Made by a program: the position numbers and the translations under genes. Below the pieces are notes generated by a model that was not told the DNA's origin, did no database searches, and saw only the letters and a list, made by a program, of their open reading frames with translations. DNA of 5,409 nt from Verrucomicrobiales bacterium (lineage in GTDB: Bacteria; Verrucomicrobiota; Verrucomicrobiia; Limisphaerales; Palsa-1400). Shown here in pieces: positions 1-5,101 of this stretch (within the stretch, counting starts at the first letter, position 1; each line of letters begins with the position of its first letter). The DNA is taken from assembly GCA_028293405.1 (NCBI GenBank), contig JAQGOW010000298.1:1-5409 (forward strand). Reading direction: 5' to 3'.

Positions 1-43
1 TTACCGATTCTTCAGCTACGGCGACGCGATGTTTATTAAGTAA
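1..43 (+). CDS. queA: QueA C-terminus (S-adenosylmethionine:tRNA ribosyltransferase-isomerase), partial
   Basis: Only the last 13 codons and the TAA stop (41-43) are inside the window; the gene enters from the left edge. Reading from base 2 gives YRFFSYGDAMFIK and then the stop. This is the hallmark C-terminus of QueA; the E. coli protein ends with nearly the same YRFFSYGDAMFI stretch. QueA transfers and isomerises the ribosyl part of S-adenosylmethionine onto preQ1 in the tRNA wobble position, the step giving epoxyqueuosine in the cytoplasm. The gene converges with the cobalamin adenosyltransferase gene, and the two 3' ends overlap by 8 bases (36-43). The identification rests on a short but very characteristic motif; nothing can be said about the rest of the protein. 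Confidence 0.85.
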   Translation, partial: YRFFSYGDAMFIK

Positions 44-593
44 TTGTTTCGCCGCCGGAAAGTTTTTCGTCAGCTTCAACGCGTCGCGCCATCAACCAGA
101 GCACGTCGGATAAGCGGTTCAAAAAAACAATTATCGCGGGATTTTCCAAACACTTACTTTCGTGCAATGCACAAGCTTGTCGCTCCGCACGCCGGCACGT
201 TGTGCGCGCAATGTCCAATGCGGCGGAAGACGGATTCGTTCCTGGAATCACCCAATCGCGAAAAACCAAACCGGTGCCTTCAAGTTCCTTAGCGAACGTA
301 TCGAGCTTCGCCGTCATGCTCGCACTCATCACAGAAAATCCGTCCTTTTTGAAACGCTCGAGGTCTTCGGTTTTCGTCGCGAGTTCGCCCATCAGCGCGA
401 TGAGATCTTTTTGAACCGAGAAGATGCGCTCGGCTATGTACGGACTTTGTGTGAGCGCGCGCGCCATGCCCATGGCCGAAGTGAGTTCATCCACCACCCC
501 ATAAGCTTCAACGCGCGGATCGCATTTTGAAACGCGCCGGTTATACATCAAACCTGTGTCGCCCTTGTCGCCGGTTTTTGTAACGATGCTCAT
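36..593 (-). CDS. PduO-type cob(I)alamin adenosyltransferase
   Basis: The 185-residue product is a full-length PduO/MMAB-family ATP:cob(I)alamin adenosyltransferase, which moves the 5'-deoxyadenosyl group of ATP onto cob(I)alamin to make adenosylcobalamin in the cytoplasm. The N-terminal ATP-binding signature is intact (TKTGDKGDTGL, residues 5-15), followed by the RVEAYGVVDEL segment (27-37). The C-terminal helices carry R130, the RRAE motif (134-137) and NRLSD (159-163), all typical of the trimeric PduO fold and including the arginine and glutamate positions important in human MMAB. Length fits the family. The ATG at 591-593 puts the GDKG motif at the expected distance; no clear Shine-Dalgarno sequence precedes it. 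The stop is TAA, inside the queA 3' end. No adenosylcobalamin-dependent enzyme lies in the window, so the client (for example methylmalonyl-CoA mutase or ribonucleotide reductase) is unknown. The gene is divergent from pgsA. Confidence 0.93.
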   Translation of the reverse strand: MSIVTKTGDKGDTGLMYNRRVSKCDPRVEAYGVVDELTSAMGMARALTQSPYIAERIFSVQKDLIALMGELATKTEDLERFKKDGFSVMSASMTAKLDTFAKELEGTGLVFRDWVIPGTNPSSAALDIARTTCRRAERQACALHESKCLENPAIIVFLNRLSDVLWLMARRVEADEKLSGGETIT

Positions 594-630
594 AACGCCA
601 AGCCTATACGCTAAATGCTGAACGCTAAAG
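594..630 (-). repeat. Degenerate 7-bp tandem repeat in the leader of the adenosyltransferase gene
   Basis: Read on the minus strand, the 37 bases directly before the adenosyltransferase ATG are five 7-bp units plus two bases. The first unit is CTTTAGC and the third ATTTAGC; the others (GTTCAGC, GTATAGG, CTTGGCG) are progressively diverged. The consensus is about NTTTAGC. A matching array of the same length and register precedes pgsA on the other strand. If transcription starts in the AT-rich core at 631-656, the array would lie in the mRNA leader. Function is unknown. Confidence 0.7.
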
Positions 631-656
631 TCCGAACGGTTGTATATAGAATTTTA
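631..656. promoter_or_regulatory. AT-rich core between divergent genes, probable back-to-back promoters
   Basis: These 26 bases separate the two mirrored repeat leaders and must hold at least part of the promoters for both divergent genes if each is transcribed from this gap. On the plus strand TAGAAT (647-652) differs by one base from the sigma70 -10 consensus. On the minus strand TAAAAT (656-651) also differs by one base. No convincing -35 box was found at the right spacing for either, so the promoter call is an inference from position and composition. Confidence 0.35.
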
Positions 657-693
657 CTTTAGCCTTTCGCAATTAGCCTTTAGCGTTCCTTCA
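657..693 (+). repeat. Degenerate 7-bp tandem repeat in the leader of pgsA
   Basis: The 37 bases before the pgsA ATG consist of five 7-bp units plus two bases. CTTTAGC occurs as units one and four, AATTAGC as unit three, CTTTCGC as unit two, and the last unit is diverged. The array is the inverted counterpart of the one at 594-630. Both begin with CTTTAGC exactly 37 bases before their start codon, and 21 of the first 28 positions agree between them. It includes an exact 11-bp inverted repeat with the other array (620-630 against 678-688). There is no Shine-Dalgarno sequence in it. Confidence 0.7.
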
Positions 694-1278
694 ATGACGA
701 CCGCCAACAAAGTCACGATCTTTCGGATTTTGCTGGTTCCATTTTTTATCGTCCAGGTCATCTACTACAATCGCACCGGGAACGCGGTGAATTGGTATTG
801 CGCCATTGCCTCTTTTTTTGCCGCGGCGGTCGCCGATGGAATCGACGGCTATATCGCGCGTCATTTCAATCAACGCAGTGAACTGGGCGCGATCCTCGAT
901 CCTCTCGCAGACAAGATGTTGCTCATATCGGGGATAATTCTGTTAAGCATGGAAACCCGCTACTTCGTGCGGATCCCACTTTACCTCACCGCAACCGTCC
1001 TCAGCCGCGATGTCATCTTGATAATTGGCATGGCGATCATCCATTACACCGGGACAAAATTTTCGGTGCGCCCCCATCTGACCGGAAAAATCGCCACCGT
1101 CCTGCAAATGGCGACGGTGCTGTGGACGTTATTGAAATTCAAACCGGCGGTGCTGCCCTATATCACCATTCCAGCAGCGGTCTTTACGGGAGTCTCAGGG
1201 CTGCTATATGTTTTCAACGGCATGACGCATTTGAACGCGCATCCATCGAGCGGCCCAACGACGCCGCAACAGCCATGA
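694..1278 (+). CDS. pgsA: CDP-alcohol phosphatidyltransferase, probable CDP-diacylglycerol--glycerol-3-phosphate 3-phosphatidyltransferase
   Basis: The 194-residue integral membrane protein has the complete CDP-alcohol phosphotransferase signature D-x2-D-G-x2-A-R-x8-G-x3-D-x3-D: D48, D51, G52, A55, R56, G65, D69 and D73. These acidic residues bind the metal and CDP-diacylglycerol. The opening NKVTIFRILLVPFFI (5-19) is the PgsA-type N-terminus, which favours phosphatidylglycerophosphate synthesis, the committed step to phosphatidylglycerol and cardiolipin, over other family members. Several hydrophobic stretches (about 9-25, 34-47, 77-90, 98-121, 133-145 and 151-173) suit five to six membrane spans. 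The tail after residue 180 is short, polar and Pro/Thr-rich. I chose ATG 694 because the longer frame from 640 would add 18 residues encoded by the repeat array, and family proteins start just before the NxxTxxR segment. The TGA stop overlaps a possible ATG for the peroxiredoxin (ATGA, 1275-1278), so the two are probably cotranscribed. The exact alcohol substrate is inferred. Confidence 0.85.
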   Translation: MTTANKVTIFRILLVPFFIVQVIYYNRTGNAVNWYCAIASFFAAAVADGIDGYIARHFNQRSELGAILDPLADKMLLISGIILLSMETRYFVRIPLYLTATVLSRDVILIIGMAIIHYTGTKFSVRPHLTGKIATVLQMATVLWTLLKFKPAVLPYITIPAAVFTGVSGLLYVFNGMTHLNAHPSSGPTTPQQP

Positions 1279-1313
1279 ACCGAATTACTCTTTCGGACGT
1301 CGTTATCCATTTT

Positions 1314-1787
1314 ATGAGCCCTAACATTACACTCAAAGAAGGCGATCCAGCGCCGGATTTTACCGCTGCAACAAACGGCGGCAAAACCATCAAGCTCTCG
1401 GAATATCGCGGCAAACATGTCGTGTTGTATTTTTATCCAAAAGACGACACACCGGGATGCACGACGGAAGCCTGTAGCTTTCGGGATAACTTGACCGACC
1501 TCACCAAACGCGGCGTGGTCGTACTCGGTGTCAGCACGGATTCGGTGAAGTCGCACGACAAGTTTGTCGATAAATTCAAACTTCCGTTTCCGTTGATCGC
1601 CGACGAATCGAAACAGGTCGTCGAAGCTTACAACGCGTGGGGCGAGAAAAGTTTCATGGGCCGCAAATACATGGGCACGCACCGAATCACATTCCTGATC
1701 GGACCCGATGGAAACATTAAGAAGATCTGGCCGAAAGTGAAACCCGCCGAGCACGTTGCCGAAATTCTTGAGGCACTGAACTCGTAG
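1314..1787 (+). CDS. bcp: Peroxiredoxin of the Bcp/PrxQ family (thioredoxin-dependent thiol peroxidase)
   Basis: The 157-residue cytoplasmic enzyme reduces hydrogen peroxide and organic hydroperoxides, with thioredoxin as the usual reductant. It has the AhpC/TSA fold signature YFYPKDDTPGCTTEAC (39-54), with the peroxidatic Cys49 in TPGCT and the resolving Cys54 five residues later, the CxxxxC arrangement of atypical two-Cys PrxQ/Bcp proteins. T46 and R124 (in GTHRITFLI) complete the usual active site. WGEKSFMGRKYMGTHR (109-124) matches E. coli Bcp (156 residues) closely. Start 1314 gives the family length and the usual short lead into LKEGDPAPDF. An upstream in-frame ATG at 1275 would add 13 residues and overlap the pgsA stop as ATGA; it cannot be excluded. 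Neither start has a good ribosome-binding site. The gene follows pgsA closely and a hairpin repeat lies just after its TAG stop. Confidence 0.92.
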   Translation: MSPNITLKEGDPAPDFTAATNGGKTIKLSEYRGKHVVLYFYPKDDTPGCTTEACSFRDNLTDLTKRGVVVLGVSTDSVKSHDKFVDKFKLPFPLIADESKQVVEAYNAWGEKSFMGRKYMGTHRITFLIGPDGNIKKIWPKVKPAEHVAEILEALNS

Positions 1788-1796
1788 TTACAAAGA

Positions 1797-1856
1797 ACCA
1801 CGGATTATGCAGGTGAGGCGGATATTGCTATCCGTGCCATCCGTGTAATCCGTGGT
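1797..1856 (+). repeat. Long imperfect hairpin built from ATCCGTG repeats, possible transcript end of bcp
   Basis: Bases 1797-1824 can pair with 1829-1856 around a 4-base loop (TTGC). Of 28 positions, 21 are Watson-Crick, 4 are G-U in the plus-strand RNA and 3 are mismatched; the outer 11 and inner 6 pairs are perfect. The right arm holds three exact ATCCGTG copies at a 9-bp period (1830, 1839, 1848). The left arm looks like a decayed complementary set. It fills the convergent gap between bcp and greA and starts 9 bases after the bcp stop. There is no T-run after it, so it is not a standard intrinsic terminator; it may still protect or end the bcp mRNA. Confidence 0.75.
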
Positions 1857-1862
1857 CGAAAC

Positions 1863-3755
1863 TTAAGCTGTCGCAGGCTGCTTAACTGGCGCTGGCGCCG
1901 CGGCAGGTTGCGAGTCTGCGGTTTTAAACGCAGTGATCGATTCAATACGATACCGTTTCTTCTCGGATTCGGATTGGACTTCGACTTCTTCACCGGGCTT
2001 GTGACCCAGGAGCGCCTGCGCAACTAAAGTCAAATAGCTGATCACGCCTTTGTCCGGATCAGAATCCCATGCGCCGAGAACACTGAATTTCTCAGTGGTG
2101 TTATTGTCCAGATCAGTGACATCGACGATCGTTCCGATGCTAACCACGTCAGTCTTCGCATTGGCGAAATCAGTTCCACGCGCGCGCACGAGTTGTGATT
2201 CCAACTCCGACTTGCGGCGCATGAGAATCTTCTGCATTTCTTTCGCCGCTTTGTATTCGTGGTTTTCGCGCAAGTCGCCGTAGCTGCGGGCGATGGCAAT
2301 TTCCTTTGAGTTCGCCGGAATCGATTTCTGCACCAATTCGGCATACTCGTTTTTGCGGCGTTCGAGACTTTCCCACGAAACCTGGTAAGTCAGCTCCTGC
2401 TTGGTCGCCTCGCCCGAAATCATGGACTGCGTCGCGGGATAGGTCTTCACGATGCGCGCGAGAAGCGAACGCTTGTCCATGTCATCGAAACATGGCGAAA
2501 GTTGCAGTGCGCGCGTCAAATCTTTGATGATTTCCAGGTCGGCTGAGCCGATCAATTCGACGAGCAACGTGTGGTCGTCCAAAATAAAATCGCGCAGCTT
2601 GTTCGAACGCTTTTCATTGAACTGATCGCGTTCCATGGAAGTGAGCATCGCCCGGAAAACTTCAGGCCCGAGAATATCGGCGTAAGTGTCCGAGCGTTCT
2701 TTCGCCAACCAAAGCAACAGGTCGGTGCTGGCCTGATGTTGCGAAATCAAACGCGAGAGCACTTCTTTGAGGCGATCCAACTTGCCGCCTTCGATCAACG
2801 CGTCAGCCATCTCGGTGGCGAGCTTCGTCGAAACGTTGTTCAACGCATGGACCAACGAATCTTCCCAGGTCGGCGTGGCTGCTTTAAACGATTGCAACGC
2901 ACGATGATGTTTTGCGCCCGGAATTGCTTCGAGCAGATGCCCCAATTTACGAATCTCCTGTTGCCAAATCTGGGTTGAAGTAATTTCGCCTTCAGTCGCC
3001 GGCAAACCGGACGCTTCGCGAATGTCGTCGCGCACAAAAATCGCTTCCAGTGCGACGGATGGCTGCGTGCGCTGATGGGTTGCTATTTCCACGTTCAACG
3101 CGGCGATCACTTCCTTGGACACACCGGCCTTGTCGTTCAGATCCGAAAAATTACGAAGGATTTCGTTGGCGACCATGTGGCGCGCCTTCAAACCTTTGGC
3201 GGCACGGAAATCGATCATCAACCGATCCTGCAACGAAGATTCTTTAACCTGATAAACGATCGGTTCAGACTTCTTGAGCGGCACTTGAAAATGGCCGTCT
3301 TTTTTCAATTCGCGCTTCGCCGCTTCCAACCACTTCTTCCAGTCGTCTTTAATGACGTCAGGAACGAGAACTTGCTGAATCTGGTCGACGGTGGCTTTAT
3401 TGCTGAAACTTTGCAGGACCAATTTGATCAAATCGAGATGATGCAACGCCGCCATTTGGCGAAGGTTTTCGATATCCGAAACCTTACGTGCGAAAATGTG
3501 ATCTTTGGAAATGGGTTTGAGCGATTCAGCGGCGAACGCCAAATCCATTTTGTGCCTTTTTTTGGTCTGAAAATCGATGAGGAATTGGCCGAAAACAGCA
3601 TCAACCGTGGTGATCTTTCCGAAGCCCCAACTGCGATGCCAGCAGTAGCCGTTATCGGTCAGTTGCAGAAGCGCGTCCATCTGGGGACGGGAAATTTTCC
3701 CAGTGGCAACCAGCTTCTCAAATTCGTCTTTCATTGAAATGTTCTCTGTTCCCAT
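1863..3755 (-). CDS. greA: Long GreA-type transcript cleavage (elongation) factor with a large N-terminal extension
   Basis: The 630-residue protein ends in a complete GreA/GreB module. An antiparallel coiled coil spans about 454-527 with the tip motif GDLRENHEYKAAKE; D494 and E497 match the acidic residues that place Mg2+ in the RNA polymerase active site. An FKBP-like domain follows (about 533-611, with GTIVDV and ALLGHKPGEEVEV), then an Ala/Pro-rich tail (612-630). Gre factors enter the polymerase secondary channel and stimulate cleavage of backtracked RNA. Classical GreA is about 158 residues, so residues 1-450 are extra. They are mostly helical and charged, with an N-terminal WGFGKI (43-48) and LIDFQTKKRHKM (59-70) segment that looks like a small SH3-like beta module. 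Chlamydial GreA is similarly long (about 715 residues, from memory), so this is probably a PVC-lineage form. M1 (3755) is used; M8 (3734) is an alternative, and neither has a Shine-Dalgarno site. The stop is TAA. Role of the N-terminal region: unknown. Confidence 0.88.
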   Translation of the reverse strand: MGTENISMKDEFEKLVATGKISRPQMDALLQLTDNGYCWHRSWGFGKITTVDAVFGQFLIDFQTKKRHKMDLAFAAESLKPISKDHIFARKVSDIENLRQMAALHHLDLIKLVLQSFSNKATVDQIQQVLVPDVIKDDWKKWLEAAKRELKKDGHFQVPLKKSEPIVYQVKESSLQDRLMIDFRAAKGLKARHMVANEILRNFSDLNDKAGVSKEVIAALNVEIATHQRTQPSVALEAIFVRDDIREASGLPATEGEITSTQIWQQEIRKLGHLLEAIPGAKHHRALQSFKAATPTWEDSLVHALNNVSTKLATEMADALIEGGKLDRLKEVLSRLISQHQASTDLLLWLAKERSDTYADILGPEVFRAMLTSMERDQFNEKRSNKLRDFILDDHTLLVELIGSADLEIIKDLTRALQLSPCFDDMDKRSLLARIVKTYPATQSMISGEATKQELTYQVSWESLERRKNEYAELVQKSIPANSKEIAIARSYGDLRENHEYKAAKEMQKILMRRKSELESQLVRARGTDFANAKTDVVSIGTIVDVTDLDNNTTEKFSVLGAWDSDPDKGVISYLTLVAQALLGHKPGEEVEVQSESEKKRYRIESITAFKTADSQPAAAPAPVKQPATA

Positions 3756-3776
3756 ATAGTCAGCTATTATTACTTA
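3756..3776. promoter_or_regulatory. 21-bp divergent gap between greA and rsmB with a possible shared -10 element
   Basis: Only 21 bases separate the greA ATG from the rsmB GTG. On the plus strand TATTAT (3765-3770) is one base from the sigma70 -10 consensus and lies 6 bases before the GTG. On the minus strand the same segment reads as TAATAAT and lies about 10 bases before the greA ATG. If used, either message would begin at or next to its start codon, that is, be leaderless. This fits the lack of any ribosome-binding site for both genes. The alternative is that promoters lie inside the opposite coding region. Confidence 0.35.
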
Positions 3777-4073
3777 GTGAGTTTGCAAAAACCAAGAGAA
3801 ATTGCCGTGCGCGTGCTCAAACGCCGTCGCAGCGTGCACGAATATATCGAACGCCTGCTTGAGCCCGAGCTCGGTGGCCTCTCGCCGGAAGACCGCGGCC
3901 TTTGCCAGGAGCTCGTCTACGGCATTGTGCGCTGGCAAAAGACGCTCGATTGGCTCATCGCGCGCAAAACCGGCGGTCGCGAGCAACATCTCTTGGTTCA
4001 CATTCTCCTCCAATTGGGACTTTATCAACTTTTCTGGTTGGAACGCGTTCCCGACCACGCGGCCGTTCACTAA
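3777..4073 (+). CDS. RsmB N-terminal fragment (NusB-like domain) ending at the premature stop
   Basis: If the TAA at 4071 is real, translation from GTG 3777 gives a 98-residue product covering about the first two thirds of the NusB-like helical domain. It contains REIAVRVLKRR and the conserved LCQELVYGIVRWQKTLDWLI stretch (45-64), and ends in RVPDHAAVH. NusB-like domains bind RNA, but this piece lacks the last helices and would probably not fold well. It is best read as the broken 5' part of rsmB rather than an independent gene. Confidence 0.5.
   Translation: MSLQKPREIAVRVLKRRRSVHEYIERLLEPELGGLSPEDRGLCQELVYGIVRWQKTLDWLIARKTGGREQHLLVHILLQLGLYQLFWLERVPDHAAVH
4071..4073 (+). other. Premature TAA codon inside rsmB
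   Basis: The triplet follows GTT CAC and precedes ACT ATC GAA, all in the rsmB frame. RsmB proteins have a conserved Glu at this place (HAAV-x-E-T-V). A G-to-T change at 4071 turning GAA into TAA is the simplest explanation. TAA ends queA, the adenosyltransferase gene and greA in this same window, so it is a functional stop in this organism and not a reassigned codon. Confidence 0.85.
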
Positions 4074-4094
4074 ACTATCGAAATCGCCAAGAGC

Positions 4095-5045
4095 ATGGGC
4101 TTCGAGCCCAAGGCCGGATTCATGAACGCCGTCCTTCGCGGCTACACCCGTGAAAAAAACGAAACCAAAATCGCACTCGAAGCATTGAAACAAAGCGATC
4201 CGGCCATCGGATATTCACAACCCGATTGGCTCGTCGAACGTTGGCAAGAGCGTTTTGGCAAACAAAAAACCATCGCCCTGCTTGAATGGAACAACACGCC
4301 GCCGCCAACTTTCGCGCGACTCAACACGTTGAAAGCAGATGCGCGAAAACTAAAACAACTGTGGGATTCGGAACGCGTCGTTTACAACAGGGTTCAGCGC
4401 GATTGGTTTGGGACTGATGAAGTTTTCGAACTGGAATCGCATCCATCCCTGACAAGCATGCGCACATTTCAGGAAGGGATGTTTTATGTTCAAGACCCGA
4501 GCACGTTGCTCGCCGTTGCTGCCTTGGATGCGAAGCCTAACGAACACGTGCTCGATTTCTGCGCCGCACCCGGCGGCAAAACAACTTTGATCGCCCAGCG
4601 CATGGGCAACACAGGCGAAGTCGTCGCCGAAGACATAGATTCCGAACGTCTAAAATTAATTATAGAAAACTGCACCCGCCTCGGCGTGACCTCCGTCGTG
4701 ACGAAATCGTCCACCCCACTCTTTGACCGGATTCTCATCGACGCCCCCTGCTCCAACACCGGAGTGTTACGTCGCCGCGTCGAATTGCGTTGGAGGATCC
4801 AACCCGACGAAATCACGCGCCTGCGCCAAACCCAACTCTCAATTTTAGGCACCGCCATCAAACGCCTCAAACCCGGCGGCACGCTCGTCTACAGCACGTG
4901 CAGTCTGGAGCCTGAAGAAAACCAGGAAGTCGTGAAATCATTTCTGGCGAAAAACCGCACCTTCACCTTGCAGAACGAACGCCAGTTGCTGCCGTTCACC
5001 GACGGCGTCGACGGCGCCTACGTCGCCACGATGACAAAATCATAG
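4095..5045 (+). CDS. RsmB C-terminal fragment carrying the full methyltransferase domain
   Basis: An ATG seven codons after the premature stop could restart translation and give a 316-residue protein. It keeps the end of the NusB-like region (GFMNAVLRGYTRE), the linker with PTFARLNTL (71-79) and the whole SAM-dependent methyltransferase fold: FYVQDPSTLL (130-139), motif I DFCAAPGGK (154-162), D180, DAPCS with C219, and KPGGTLVYSTCS (259-270) with the catalytic C269. The C-terminus DGAYVATM (306-313) corresponds to the DGFFxAxL ending of RsmB. The loop VTKSSTPL (202-209) is shorter than in E. coli or B. subtilis RsmB and lacks the usual GD/DA acidic residue near the SAM adenine. Such a product could be soluble but would lack most of the RNA-binding domain. 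No good ribosome-binding site precedes the ATG. Confidence 0.6.
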   Translation: MGFEPKAGFMNAVLRGYTREKNETKIALEALKQSDPAIGYSQPDWLVERWQERFGKQKTIALLEWNNTPPPTFARLNTLKADARKLKQLWDSERVVYNRVQRDWFGTDEVFELESHPSLTSMRTFQEGMFYVQDPSTLLAVAALDAKPNEHVLDFCAAPGGKTTLIAQRMGNTGEVVAEDIDSERLKLIIENCTRLGVTSVVTKSSTPLFDRILIDAPCSNTGVLRRRVELRWRIQPDEITRLRQTQLSILGTAIKRLKPGGTLVYSTCSLEPEENQEVVKSFLAKNRTFTLQNERQLLPFTDGVDGAYVATMTKS

Positions 5046-5069
5046 CCACTCCGTCCTTGGATTTTTCAG

Positions 5070-5101
5070 AGCTTGGAGCTTGGAGTTTCAAACTTTCAGT
5101 T
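5070..5101. repeat. 7-bp-period degenerate tandem repeat (AGCTTGG type)
   Basis: Two exact AGCTTGG units (5070-5083) are followed in the same 7-bp register by AGTTTCA, AACTTTC and a partial AGTT. It starts 25 bases after the rsmB stop, in the convergent gap between rsmB and the truncated gene at the right edge. The unit differs from the TTTAGC arrays before pgsA but has the same period. The rest of the gap (5046-5069 and 5102-5213) shows no gene and no convincing terminator. Function is unknown. Confidence 0.6.

Larger units (their letters stand above)
3777..5045 (+). pseudogene. rsmB: rsmB, 16S rRNA (cytosine-967-C5)-methyltransferase, interrupted by an in-frame TAA
   Basis: Read through as one frame this is a 422-residue RsmB/Fmu protein of near-normal length (E. 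coli 429), which methylates C967 of 16S rRNA using S-adenosylmethionine. An N-terminal NusB-like RNA-binding domain is followed by a Rossmann methyltransferase domain. Codon 99 (4071-4073) is TAA. The flanking residues read HAAVH-stop-TIEIAK, and the family has HAAV-x-E-T-V-E here, so a conserved Glu codon (GAA) has become TAA by one base. No frameshift is present. Downstream features are intact: the RLNTL motif, SAM motif DFCAAPGGK, the DAPCS cysteine and the catalytic STCS cysteine (codons 325 and 375). The loop before motif IV is short and lacks the usual acidic residue. The start is GTG 3777, the best-placed codon in the frame, which opens after the TGA at 3735; TTG 3783 is possible. Whether this is a true nonsense mutation or a sequence error cannot be decided here. 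Confidence 0.85.

Noticed and set aside
640..693. Upstream extension of pgsA from ATG 640
   Set aside because: The 18 extra residues would be encoded by the AT-rich core and the heptad repeat, and the family normally starts just before NKVTIFR; ATG 694 is better.
1122..1313. Long N-terminal extension of the peroxiredoxin from ATG 1122
   Set aside because: Most of it overlaps pgsA in another frame and has no similarity to peroxiredoxins; the family length is met from 1314.
1158..1754. Minus-strand open frame of 198 codons opposite bcp and the end of pgsA
   Set aside because: It is antisense to two clearly recognised genes, spans their boundary and has no family-like motif.
3075..3737. Plus-strand open frame of 220 codons antisense to greA
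   Set aside because: It lies wholly inside the conserved greA coding region on the other strand, and its translation shows no recognisable domain.
4071..4094. Frameshift or recoded stop as the explanation of the rsmB break
   Set aside because: Both halves share one frame, so there is no frameshift. TAA is not a selenocysteine or pyrrolysine codon and ends three neighbouring genes normally.
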